DNA of 64,000 bases from Rosa chinensis (taxonomy: Eukaryota > Streptophyta > Magnoliopsida > Rosales > Rosaceae). Positions 23,082-34,636 of the stretch are shown one piece after another (position 1 is the first letter of the stretch; every line of letters begins with the position of its first letter). The stretch covers positions 55,588,397 through 55,652,396 of the forward strand of contig NC_037088.1 of assembly GCF_002994745.2 (NCBI RefSeq), written 5' to 3'. Made by a program: the position numbers and the translations under genes. Below the pieces are notes generated by a model. It worked only from the letters and a program-made list of their open reading frames with translations. It ran no database searches and was not told the origin of the DNA.

Positions 23082-24872
23082 GCTTGACAGTGTGTGTGGA
23101 ATCTTGTTCTTATAATGTTGCACTCAAGAATGTCACTTACTACATTTGGCAGTCAAAGATTACAGAACTACTAAATAAAGACCAAGTTTATCGTGTGATG
23201 ATAATAAAAGCATGATTTATATTTCGTGCTTGTAGACTGAAAATGGCTACAATTTCTACTCTGAAGAAGGTGGTAATCTGCGAAAGGGTAGTCTCATCCA
23301 ATAAACTTCATTTTCAGTAATCTGTAATAATAAAAAAATTTGGTATTTGTAACACTTGATGGTTTGAAGAACTATTTTGTTAATGGCAGCTTCTGTTCTT
23401 TGTTTACTTTTCGGTGATTCCTGTATTGAAATATGTTCATTCATGTATGGATCGACCTTATTCTTAGACTCATATGTTTGTTCAGCCAATTGCACAGGAA
23501 AACCTCAAACAGAAGATGCTATGTATATAAGGGCAAAGGGGATCAGAAGGAGCTAACCTGTTTCTGATCCTGCTTTTTTCGCAGAGTTGACATGAAATGG
23601 TGAAATCACATGCATCTTTTCTCCAAAGAAAGTTTTTCAACTTGGAAATTCCTAGCTGCCGTTTTAGGCTCTTCTTAACCAACACAGAAGGTAAAGTATA
23701 CTTGTATATCATTGACAGTGTCGTGATATATATATGATCTTATGAACACTTAAAAACAGCTGATTCTGTAGGCTGATTAGTTTGCGCTTCCAGCATGACT
23801 CAAATCACCAAATCTGCAAACAAACTAACACAGAAGATCGGCATCATATGTTTACACAGCAAAGGTGATCAAATGCTGATGCAAGAAATGCTACCACCTC
23901 TCTAAACTGCAAAAGCAATTCATATGGAGGCATATGAAAATATGAACTGTGAAGAAAGAAAACTGGAACTAATTATGAGAAGGACGACCAACCTTGCTAG
24001 CTTTCGTTTTCATTCCCACATGTCTTGGTGGCTTTCCTTTCATGCCTATCTCACATGGTTGGGTGGCTCCCCAACCCTACCCCTAACCCTATTAATTTAA
24101 GCCTCACAAACAAACAAGAGAATGCACACTAAATAGTGTATACCTACCATTAAAGCTATATTCCATGCGTTATATCCTGATTGTACTCAAGTCTGGAAAT
24201 CTGAAATGTCAGCAAAACGATAGAGTAGACGTTCCCTTTTAGTATGACTGTAAATTGGATTGATACACCTCAAATTTGTATCGAGCTCGGCTCGTTTTTA
24301 CCTCGTTTGGGTTCTATTCCCAATCCCTTGCTACGTATTATGTACAATTGGAATAAGCATAGGAATTCAAGCATGCAAGCAGCCGTTTGTTAAACCCTTA
24401 CACAACATGACCTTTTTTTTTTGAAAATTTACACAACATGACGTTTGTTTCCAAGCAATGGGAGTCGTAAGGATTTTGTAACCCATATTCGATTTTGATG
24501 AGGGTTGCTGCCTTACCGGTACTACGAAGATGATCGAAACCATGATCAACGTGATGTTTAAGAGTAGCGATCTCACATGAAGAAAGTGACAAATAAAATA
24601 TGACATCTAATGACATTCACCACTCACAATGTTTCTATCAGTTTACTTGGGCATTCTTATTCGTAGGCACATTGAAGGGAGATGGAAGAGAGAACAAAGA
24701 TGATGTCAGTTTCTAAATTAACTAGAATTACTCTGATTCTCAGAGTAATGTTGAATTTTGAGTGTGACTAGAAACCTCTAAAATGAATTGGTAACAATAA
24801 CATCCGCTGAGGTTGGATAAGGAAAATACAAAGGGATAAGAGTTCACATTATATCCCCAAGTAAGCTCTCCG
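23082..24872. other. PRR7 3' UTR and intergenic DNA, no gene seen
   Basis: The first few hundred bases are probably PRR7 3' UTR (AATAAA-like signals near 23,174 and 23,205). The remainder up to the ELP6 3' end shows no coding signal. Confidence 0.4.
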
Positions 24873-25032
24873 ATAGATGCATCCACAATTTGAGAATCCT
24901 CAAGTATTCATGGTCCTCATCAAGTCCTGCTTCCAGGATAGAAATACTCAACATAGATGCATCCACAATTTGAGAATCCTCACGTATTCATGGTCATCAT
25001 CAAGTCCTGCTTCCAGGATAGAAATACTCAAC
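24873..25032. repeat. 80-bp tandem duplication at the ELP6 stop
   Basis: Two near-identical 80-bp units, 24,873-24,952 and 24,953-25,032, both begin ATAGATGCATCCACAATTTG. The right unit contains the last 33 nt of the ELP6 coding sequence including the stop; the left unit is a second copy in the 3' UTR. Confidence 0.9.
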
Positions 25033-26913
25033 ATTGTTTTCCTTGACCTTGAAATGGAAATTACACAGTTTGTTTCTTGATCTCTCCCCATCATCAATGC
25101 TCCTGTTCACAACTGTCAACTGCAACCAATAAGAACAATGAGGATTTTGTGAGACGAGCAATTTGGCAAAGTTATACCAAGGAACAAAGGATGGTAATAC
25201 AGCCGACTCCTCAGAGGACACAACACAAGAAAAAGATCGGAAAACAACTATCATAGCTATGAAAATATCACTGAAATCTGAAATAACATAATTAAAGAAC
25301 CTGAATCAGCAGGAGCACATACATATTTTCAAATACAAGCTGCAAATAATCCATTTCCTTAATGATCAAAGACTCAAAACGTGAACCAGTAATCAATATC
25401 TAATGAAAAGGGAGACCATACAGAAATGATGTGAGCAAGCACAACTATACAATCAGGGCTGAAACAAACAGGGTTACTTTCTACCACTCTATACAGGTGA
25501 AGAGATGCACCCAACGAACAACCATGGCCAAAACACCATGACCAGTTTTATCTAGTAGTCTCAACATTTCCAAGATCTATCCATAGAAGAGTCTAACAGG
25601 ATCAACACAGTTTTATCTAGTAGTCTCACAAATACCATTTTTTTATCTAGAGAACTAACTACAAGATCACTAGAGTCAAAGAAACTAGAATCTTCATTTT
25701 CCAGTACTAGAAAAGCTATTGTAAGCCTATATTAGAAAAGCTACTTAAAGAACCTCAAAGCAACAAAGTGAAATAAATTGTGAAAGATAAAATGTGTTAT
25801 AGAAAGTACCTGTCCATGCACATCTGAGGCCAAACCAGTGGCCAAAGGTTCCGCCTTTATCAGAATATCTGCCAGGTACTCCATCTGTAAAATCAGCGTA
25901 GGCCTCCCCATGCCTGAATAGATGTCCTCATGATTAAGCATGACTAAGGAACATCCCTGTGACAAGAAAATGAGCATTACCTTAACCAGAACTGAAGCGA
26001 GTATAAGTATCGCAAACAAAGAACAGTTTCAATTGATTCCTTACAAATTCTGATATCAAAGTGTGGCAATAATGCAGAAAATCTAAGACAAGATTTGTAG
26101 ATCCCTTAGCAGACACCTCCATTAACGACACATCGTCTATCATAACGGTAACGCAGTTCTTGTTTTCTTGAGGCAAGGCACTTATAGTCTTCAGGATTTT
26201 CCCATACAAAGAAACCAATCCACCATCATTGCCTTTCCCATTATCTCCATCTAAATCAATTACACAGCACTTCTTATCAAAAAAAAAAAAAAAACCAATC
26301 ACAGAAAACAACAAAATCCCCTGCTAACTCCAACACAGTTTCTACTTTGAGAACAATTATTAACAATTTTTCATCCATTAACTAACTTCAGCGATACCAT
26401 TCGATCAATTTCAACACATCAAGCACTAAACAAAAACCTTATTGGTGTATTAAAAAGAAGACCTTTTATACCTGAATTTCTCACCTGGGCAAAAATCCCT
26501 AAGCATATCAAAGAAAACGAATTTATTATCGTTCCTATGCGCAGCTAAATTGCAGCCCTGTTACAAAAACACACCCAATATCAAAACCCCAATTCAAATT
26601 CATAGAAACACAGAAACATTTTCTCTTATGAACAAGTAAATTCAACAATAAAGAATTGAACTTTGGGAGAGGGAGAGAGAGATTGAGTGGGGATTACAAG
26701 CTTTCGGAGGATTCGATCGTAGTGAGAGAAGGGTTGGGCGAAGGCGACGAAAACGACGACGTTGGAGGAGTGAAGAGGCTGAGAAAGAGAGCGCTTAAGC
26801 AGGTGGTGGAGGACGAAAGCAGCACTGGTCTCGACGCAGTCTTCGAGGAGGAGGACGCGGCCAGTGAGGTGTTGAAGCCCTAAAGCTTCGTCCAATAAGC
26901 TTCGGGTCTCCAT
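25000..26913 (-). CDS. ELP6: Elongator complex subunit 6
   Basis: Five exons on the minus strand, 26913-26698, 26557-26485, 26250-26045, 25956-25810 and 25119-25000, give 253 aa (Arabidopsis ELP6 has about 262). Recognisable segments are [32 protein letters not shown] (here FAQ), [51 protein letters not shown] and the end [15 protein letters not shown]6 has a RecA-like fold without Walker motifs and forms the hexameric ELP4-5-6 ring of Elongator, which modifies wobble uridines in tRNA. The exon 3 acceptor (TTTAG) is chosen by phase and by matching DGDNGKG. The gene end lies inside an 80-bp tandem duplication. Confidence 0.92.
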
Positions 26914-27340
26914 CTTCTTCTTCGTTGAAGCAAAAAAGCACTGAGCTTTAGGGTTTAAGGACTGAGAATTTGGGATTTTGATTTCAACGGTTTTGGGTTT
27001 TTTTTTTGGGGCTTTCTCAAATATAAACGGTTTGATATAAATGGTTTTTTTTTTTTTTTTACCGCGCTCTTTTCCCTCTCTTTTTCACATTTTTATCCTC
27101 TCATTCAATTACTATTTTACCCCTGTGCTCGTTGAGGTTGCAGGCTAGGGTTCGGGCCGTAAAGCGTGTGGCGGCATTGAAATTGTGGCCTCGTGTTGAT
27201 AGGTGTTGTAGTTATGAGCGATTACTTCTCGTGTATGTAATACAATACAAATCGTATTAATTTGCCTCAAGACCTAGTTTGGTTCACATAAATGAAAGTA
27301 ATTTATTTGTCTTTTCTATGGGAAGAGATATGATGATAAT
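26914..27340. other. ELP6 upstream region, no other gene
   Basis: Contains the ELP6 promoter and 5' UTR on the minus strand. Long T runs occur at about 27,000 and 27,045-27,060. Nothing else is recognisable. Confidence 0.4.
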
Positions 27341-27344
27341 GAGT

Positions 27345-27405
27345 GCGGCTATTTCCATTTTCCACCCTACTAAACACTTTGTTCACCCTACAATCAAATT
27401 TTTTC
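27345..27405. repeat. Inverse copy of the 0.7-0.9 kb dispersed motif
   Basis: GCGGCTATTTCCATTTTCCA, then CCCTACTAAACACTTTGTTC and ACCCTAC, is the reverse complement of the GTAGGGTGAACAAAGT / TTAGTAGGGTGG motif at 695-940. It is therefore a second copy of a dispersed repeat immediately left of an RNase H-like pseudogene. Confidence 0.55.
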
Positions 27406-27469
27406 TTTAAAATTCCAAACTTCCCTGTGTGCACGTTCTGTGCGGTTACAAGCTAGTCAGGGACGTTCC

Positions 27470-28026
27470 AGGCCCCTCAAACCTTGGACTCCCCCTCCTA
27501 TTGGATGGTTGAAAATCAACCTTGATGGTGGCTTTTAGAAGAGTACCAACAAGGGTGGTATTGGTTTCATTGTAAGGGATCATTCAGGAACTGTTGTGGG
27601 AGGTATGTGTCGCAAAATTGGTTACACTGAGACGCTGGATGTGGTTAAGGCCATGACAGGCCGTGCAGCAGTTCAATATGCAGTGGAGTACGGGTTGGCT
27701 CCTGTGAGTTTTGAAACTGACTGCCTTTTAAACTGGTTAACTCATTACCTTCCGATGGTAATGATCTCTCTGGTTTTGGCACATAGTTTGAGACATTGTA
27801 TTCCTCAAAGAATCTATTCCTTGTTCAACTTTTGTTCATTGTTATAGGGAGGCTAATTTAGTAGCCTATAGTCTAGCTAGTTTAGCTCTCAACTTAGATT
27901 TAGATCTTGTATGGCAGGGGCCTATCCCTATAGCTATCAGTAGCGTTGTAGCTACCCCATGTATGAACTAGTTCTCTGATCATATTTCAAATTGGTGTCT
28001 TCCCCCTACAAAAAAAAAAAAAAAAA
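27470..28026 (+). pseudogene. RVT_3 / RNase H-like pseudogene with A-run end
   Basis: Forward reading from about 27,470 gives PWTPPPIGWLKINLDGGF, a TAG, then STNKGGIGFIVRDHSGTVVG, an Ala-rich helix (GRAAVQYAVEYGL) and FETDC. This is the order of RVT_3 RNase H-like domains, with Asp of NLDG and Asp of ETDC retained. After a frameshift it continues to FVHCYREANLVAYSLASLAL and a tail ending PCMN. A CAAAAA-type run of about 17 A follows at 28,010-28,026, as expected for a LINE-type or retrocopied insertion. It is clearly disrupted by a stop and frameshifts. Confidence 0.75.
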
Positions 28027-29278
28027 ACTTTGATTAAAATGAAAATTTATCCATCATGGTTTAGTGATACAACTGGAGGCCACAAATTTAAATTTTACAA
28101 ATTATGTATAGTCTGGAGGCTATAGATTTAAATTTCACCGACATAAAAATGAAGAAGGTACTGATTCGACTAAAAGATATAAAGTGTTTAGTGTAATAAT
28201 AAAAATCCAACAACTACCTCTCTTTTTACCAATAAACAAAGAGGTTAATTTAGTAGACCCGAAGGGCCTAAGGTCACCCGATTTGACAAAGTTGCTCTTT
28301 CAAAGCATCGAGTATAGCACTAAAGTCGACCATGCCGAAAAGGATGTTTGCTTCGCAAATCGTACAATTAAGAAGTAAATCAAGATGACCATTTCATAAG
28401 AATATGGGGTCATATAATTGGTTTTGATGTCCATGACTCCATAATTAGCTGTCATTACTATTACTATTTCTACCCTTCCAAATGTACTTCTGCATTTTCA
28501 ATCAATGATCTCAGTTGAATTTAATTTCAAACACATTTTTTAACTGTTCATATTGGAGACATGTTGATGTTTCTCTAACCAAAATAAATTTGACAAACAT
28601 GCCATACGGGTGAGAACCATATTGTTGAACAATTATTAGTTACCTGTTGATGTTTTCTCATCTAAGTAAAAATTAACAGATATGCAACAGAGGTGATAAC
28701 CATATTCATTAATCATATTTTTTCATAATTAATATGTGTTTTGGTTGACCATTTAATTTGAATTTAAATTATAAGTATAATGCACTAAAATTGGATGCAT
28801 GGATGCACTTGGCACCAAAACCGTTATCTTAAAAATCATAATGTTTTGAACTAACTTTGAACTTTATCTTCTTCTTAATTCCTATTTGTAATTATGTTGT
28901 GAGTAAAAGTCATGATAATATATTCAAATGAAGAAAAATTGTGGGCGAGTAAAAGTGACCTACTTGAGTGAGTCAAAGTGAAAACAAAACATGGGACATT
29001 TGGAGACTCTATGATGTCATACAATTCTCCATCACACAAGGAACACCCTTGCAAAAAAATGGGTCCAACAATGAAAAGATTATATGGTAGGAATGAATAG
29101 AGTCATAGGCTCTGTCTGAGTTTCAGGCAAATAAAAAGAGTCTCTGCCTGATTTTCAGGCCAAAAAAAATAATTCAAAAGAGACTCTGCCTCTAAATTTA
29201 ACCATTTGCTTCTGTCTTAATTTAAGCACATCTGTCTTCTCCAAGTAAGATTGAGGTTAAGAGACAGAAACAAAAGCC
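28027..29278. other. Upstream region of the kinase gene
   Basis: AT-rich, no supported gene. The last ~200 bp (probable 5' UTR) contains repeated CTCTGCCTGATTTTCAGGCC-like short sequences at about 29,108-29,190. Confidence 0.4.
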
Positions 29279-32200
29279 ATGAGTTGGTTCTTGTGCTCTG
29301 GAAAATCAAGCACAAATGCAAAGAAGAAGAAGAAGCAGAGTCATAAGCCAGCAGATCAGATCTCATCACTTTCAGGTATCTCCTTCCACATTGCTGAAAA
29401 TTTTTCATCAAAACACCATTGGATTCTCAATACGTTTGAAAAGACTTGACCTTTATGACCAGTTTTATGCATTGAATTGATTTAGTTCAGAATCTCAGAT
29501 TAATGTTAAAAATGCCATCTTTGTAATTTGCTTGAATCTGTGGTTTTCTGGGTTTGTGATTTCGTTAATTTGATTCATGCTTGTGTTGTCACCCATATTG
29601 GGTTGATGGAGATTTGTTCACAAGTGGTTTTGGCATTCTGAGTTTGTTGTGATTAAGAAATGCTTTGGTCATAGTTCTTGAGTATCTGAGTTATTTTCAT
29701 CATCAAGTTTCGTTCTTTATTTCATACAGTATGTACTGTTAGAGACCCATTTGTCCAATACAATGATTTCATTATTTCAATATTTGAGTGACAGTCATTG
29801 AAGGGAAAAGTGATGAGCACGATGAAAGATTCTGATAACTTAACTCGATTGCTCCCAGTTTCCTTTCTTTGAAATCAACCGATTTTGCAAAGCATTTCAG
29901 ACGACTCTATTTTGAAGGATTAGGGAGAAATTAATTCTTTTATGGCTATATGGATTTCAATTTAATATACTTCTTCATCAAGTTTGAAAGGCATGCATTG
30001 CTGTAGGGCAAGTCGATTTCCTCCTCATAGTTCAGAAATTGTCTACGTTCTATAGATGTTCTGAGTTGAATGTCACGGTGGAAGCAATTTGTGGGTACCG
30101 ACTGTCTACAGAGATGAGTTGTTTGTGTTGTATAATTGGAAAAATCCAAGCTTGAACTCTTGTCCTTGTCCCCTTTTAAAAATGTTAATGATGGTAGTAG
30201 GACTTCTTTGTATTTGTAATGTCAGCCATGTTTCTTTTGGATGTTACTGTTAAGTGAACTGTTTCGTATTGGTGCCTTTTCTCACATTTTTCTTTCATTT
30301 AGATCAAGTGAAGGCAAATTCGGCATTAAAGGAAGGGTCTAAGGGTAGCGGCTCTGATCACATTGCAGCACATACATTTACATTTCGTGAATTGGCAGCT
30401 GCAACAAAGAATTTTAGAGCAGATTGTTTTGTGGGTGAAGGAGGTTTTGGTCAAGTATATAGAGGGCACCTGGAGAGTTCTAATCAGGTTCTTACAAACC
30501 TTTACCATTTCATCTGAATGAAAATTACAGTTTTTATGACTCGTTTCCTGCGTTCAATAGGTGGTTCTAGTGTTTAACAACCTCACCTTAAGATTTCTTT
30601 TTTCTCATTTTATGTTAGTGTTAGAAATTAGAGTTCTAAACAGTTTTGGGGCTCACTTTAAACATTATATCTTTTTTACTACCATATTAAGTTTGTTCTT
30701 ACACTCTGAGAAAGTAGACTGGGGGCAAAAGTTGACCAAAATCTAAAATTATTATTCTCTGGTGAAAAGTCATCACCTCATGTAAAACTGGAAATATGCA
30801 AGTATAGTTGGCAAACTAATCTGCTGATGGTCTCCAATATTTGAAGGTCCATGTCTTCAATCAGTGCAGATATCATGGACATACTTTTATTCGAGTGTTA
30901 ATCATTATTTAGTGCAATATGTTGGTGGGATGGTTTGTTATCATATTGCTGCTATCTATTGTGATTGAAACTTTATAAACCGTACTAAAGATTCTTCTTG
31001 TTTTGTTTTGTTTCTGTTTCTTTGTGTTTGATTTATTTGACTTTACATGCTAGGCTTGTGTTAAGACCTGAACCTTGATCCTTTCTGTTACGTAGGAAGT
31101 GGCTATTAAGAAACTTGATTCTAATGGACTTCAAGGGAACAGAGAATTCCTTGTCGAAGTATTAATGCTAAGCCTACTTCACCACCCGAATCTTGTCAAC
31201 TTAATAGGCTACTGTGCTGATGGGGATCAGAGGCTTTTGGTATACGAGTACATGCCATTGGGATCCTTAGAAGACCATTTACATGGTATATACAGCTGTA
31301 ACAGCATTATCTGCATTTTTTTGCCAAAACTTCATATTTATAAAGTCTTGAGGTATTGTTCTTATTTTTACTTGGTGATAATTAACTTACGCATGGTAGA
31401 AGTGGGTCTTGCAATAGAAAACATACATGCTATAGAACTCAGCAAGATGTGACGTTTGTAGAATTATTTAATTCACTGTATGAAGATATGGGAAACATAG
31501 TGTATAAAGAATGGGGAAATGTTCCAGAACCAGCACTTTGCTAAGGTGTAGGTATCTTGCAAGCTAGCTTAGTAACTGTGGTGGCACGTGCATCAGGGAC
31601 TCTGAGTTATTGCTTTAGAACCAATGTTTTGTCTACCTTCTATGTAAATATGTGTGCCTTTTGATCTCACATGCTGCTATATGGCAGATCTACCACCAGA
31701 TAAAAAACAACTCGATTGGAATACCAGAATGAAAATAGCTGCTGGTGCTGCCAAGGGCTTGGAGTATTTGCATGACAAAGCTAACCCTCCTGTTATTTAC
31801 CGTGATCTTAAGTGCTCAAACATTCTACTTGATGAAGGTTACCATCCCAAGCTCTCTGATTTTGGCTTGGCAAAGTTGGGTCCTGTAGGAGATAATACTC
31901 ATGTTTCTACTAGGGTGATGGGAACCTATGGATATTGTGCCCCTGAGTATGCAATGACTGGTCAGCTCACATTGAAATCAGATGTATATAGCTTCGGGGT
32001 TGTTCTTTTGGAAATTATTACCGGAAGAAAGGCAATTGACAATTCAAGGGCTGCTGGGGAACACAATTTGGTTGCCTGGGTAAGAAAATCACGCCTTCTA
32101 CTCTTCACATATTTTTCTTTCCGAACTTGGTTGATATTGTTTGAATGCAACAGTCGATATTGATGAATTCTGTTACCTTTAGTAAATAGGAGCCCTTTCC

Positions 32201-32702
32201 GTAGGTGTATCATTTCTTTTTCAGTTGCTATTTGATTTGAATCATCAGTAACTTTTCTAGGTGTGATGTGTAATTTCTCTACTGAGCTAGAAACTTAAGA
32301 ATGTCTTCTTAAAGTTAATACTAGCAGATATACATTTTATGAGTGAAAGCAACATTAGGATGAACAGTTGTTTTTTATTTTAGATAAATGACAATCTTGT
32401 GAGCTCTGCTGATGAACTCTTATTTGCAGGCCCGACCTTTATTTAGAGACCGTAGGAAATTTTCACAGATTGCTGATCCATTGCTCCAAGGACAATATCC
32501 GATGAGGGGAATGTATCAAGCTCTTGCGGTTGCTGCAATGTGTGTCCAAGAACAGCCTAATATGCGACCTGTCATAGCGGATGTAGTCACAGCCCTTAAT
32601 TATCTTGCTTCCCAAAAGTATGACCCTCAAGTGCTTCGAGTCCAGAACTCTCGCACAGCCTCGTCAGCCTCGTCTACTCCTAGATCAAGAAGGGAATTCT
32701 GA
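29279..32702 (+). CDS. RLCK-VII protein kinase, PBL5/PBL6-like
   Basis: Five exons, 29279-29375, 30303-30487, 31096-31285, 31688-32079 and 32430-32702, give 378 aa. The kinase core is complete: GEGGFGQVY, Lys99 in [15 protein letters not shown] with Asp197, DFG with Asp215, and the activation loop [20 protein letters not shown]. The N-terminus [11 protein letters not shown] and the C-terminus [11 protein letters not shown] match the short-tailed PBL5/PBL6 group (Arabidopsis PBL6 begins MGWIPCSGKSS from memory). These receptor-like cytoplasmic kinases relay signals from immune or developmental receptor kinases at the plasma membrane. Here residue 2 is Ser and not Gly, so N-myristoylation is not expected; Cys6 could be S-acylated. 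A broken copy of the last intron and exon lies at the right window edge. Confidence 0.93.
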
Positions 32703-33914
32703 AGTTCATGAGGGAACATTTATTTAATACAGTTGCATCATTGGATGCTCACGATTGTTGTCACCAGTCTAGCTGTGGCTCTTTAGGATGTTTTCACATA
32801 ATGTGTTTTAGTTGTGATTCAGCAAGCAATAGTTCGGAGCTTAGTGGTATGCATTGTTGCCAATAGTGCCTGTTTATCGAATTTTGCTCACTCCGGTAGC
32901 AGGTGCAGAGGTCTCCCAGTCTTCCCCTTTCCTCCTTCTATTGTTTCTATAAGATTCTTTTCTGTACAATTGAGCATGGGGTGTTTTGTATCTATATAGA
33001 AACTGTTATTCCATTGAATCATAGAAATAATTATTTACAGGAAATTTACCATTTTGGTGAGTGCACAGAAGCATTTTATATGAGCAGTGCTTGTTTATTC
33101 ACCAAGTTTGAAGCTTTTAGTTTCTTTTTTTTGGTTCAAAACTTATCAAAAGCTCGAGTGGCAAAGTTCGAATTAGCTCCATTCATTCTTGGATCACAGT
33201 CCCTGCCACTGCAGATCAATGTCTTCTAGCTGTAGATGTTACCCTCATTAGATCATATTTGAAAAGTACCAAAGCCATTTGATCTGTTCAATAAAGCAAA
33301 TTTGCAAAGACAGTTTTCATATGCTTCTTTTCGTCTTCAACTTGAGCTTTTTGTCTCGTGCTTTTTCAACAGAGCTTCTGTTAGTACTTCTAGTCCGGGC
33401 AATTGTTTTACCATTGAATATATTAGCAATTTCACTTTGAAATCAAGCCAAAGGTGCAGTATCTATATTCTCAATATACACTATCTAATACTGGCAATTT
33501 CTCATTGCAATCAGTAGGTCTGATATTAGGTTCAGTATATGAATACCCATGATTGGAATAGACAAGAACTAGCAACATCAGATATTTTGATAAAGAAAAG
33601 ATTTGATAAAAAAATTTAAAAAAAACCAAAACAAAAATCGAGACCGACCCATCATGGGTAGGGAGGCCCCTATAACCCTAGGGGCTTGGGCTCCAGCTTT
33701 GGAGTGTGACGACGACTAAAGTGAGGTGGCATGATCTGAATAAACTGATTTGCTGCTTGCACAGTGAGTAGGGCGACCTTAACCTTCACGCAATTGGTTA
33801 TAAACATTTGCAGAATTTACTTTTTTTCCGATGCGGGATATAACTTTACTATCCTTTTAAGAGTAGGACATATAGGTATGAACCCCAAATCTTCTACGTG
33901 AATGCACATAAGCT
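32703..33914. other. Kinase 3' UTR and flank
   Basis: About 32,703-33,250 is kinase 3' UTR or flank. The segment 32,816-33,096 is duplicated at 63,141-63,428, and part of 33,091-33,150 is echoed at 42,894-42,960. No gene is seen in the rest. Confidence 0.5.
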
Positions 33915-34418
33915 CAATGGCGTAGCTAGAGTAGGGCGAAATGACCCTTCTCTATTTTTGAAACTAAGCACTGATTGGTTGATATATTTAGTAAAAGAAG
34001 CCTATTATGTAATGGAGAGAGCACGTGGTGCGGCTGACCAATTAATGCCTAGCAGAGGGGTATTTTAGATATTTTATTTTAAAAAGCAGGAATAGTTTCA
34101 GAATAAAAAGAAAAATTTCAGAATTTTGATTGGTCAGACGTACTACGTGTTTGGTACGTCTGATGTACGCAAGAACTTCTATTATGTAATGTTTGACCAT
34201 TCTCACATCAAAGAAAAGAAAATTGTTTTAAAGGTATGGCCATTCACCTCCCCACTTTGGACGGAACTCCCACTATCTTTTAATTTTTTAATATATCTTA
34301 TTCATTGATTAATTAATCAATGATTGTTTTTTTTTTTTTTTTACTTTAATGGGGAGAAATTGAATTCAATTAAAGAAATTTCTTTAATTCTTTGCATAGT
34401 TAAAATTTTTTTAGAGAT

Positions 34419-34636
34419 TGTTGTAGAGAAACTAAAATTGAGATGAAATCGCTGTGTATTCTCATAGATAATAGGAGCATCTTTATATAGAGGATTACAA
34501 TGTATAGAAACTCAATCATACAAGGAAAGTAATCGTACATTGAATAAGAATCTAAATCCTTCTAATTTAACCCTATTACCACTAAGTCAAGTAACCTAGA
34601 GTTTGAGCTAAACACAAATTAGGGTTTTCTTGAACA
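34419..34636 (-). repeat. 3' LTR of degenerate copia element
   Basis: Begins TGTTGTAGAG and ends TTCTTGAACA on the plus strand, next to a polypurine tract (CTCCCCC on plus). It pairs with the LTR at 38,538. Confidence 0.9.

Noticed and set aside
26656..26883. Plus-strand ORF antisense to ELP6 exon 1
   Set aside because: A shadow of the real coding exon on the minus strand; no independent support.
28184..28378. Short plus-strand ORF of 64 codons upstream of the kinase
   Set aside because: No family resemblance and no splice or promoter context.
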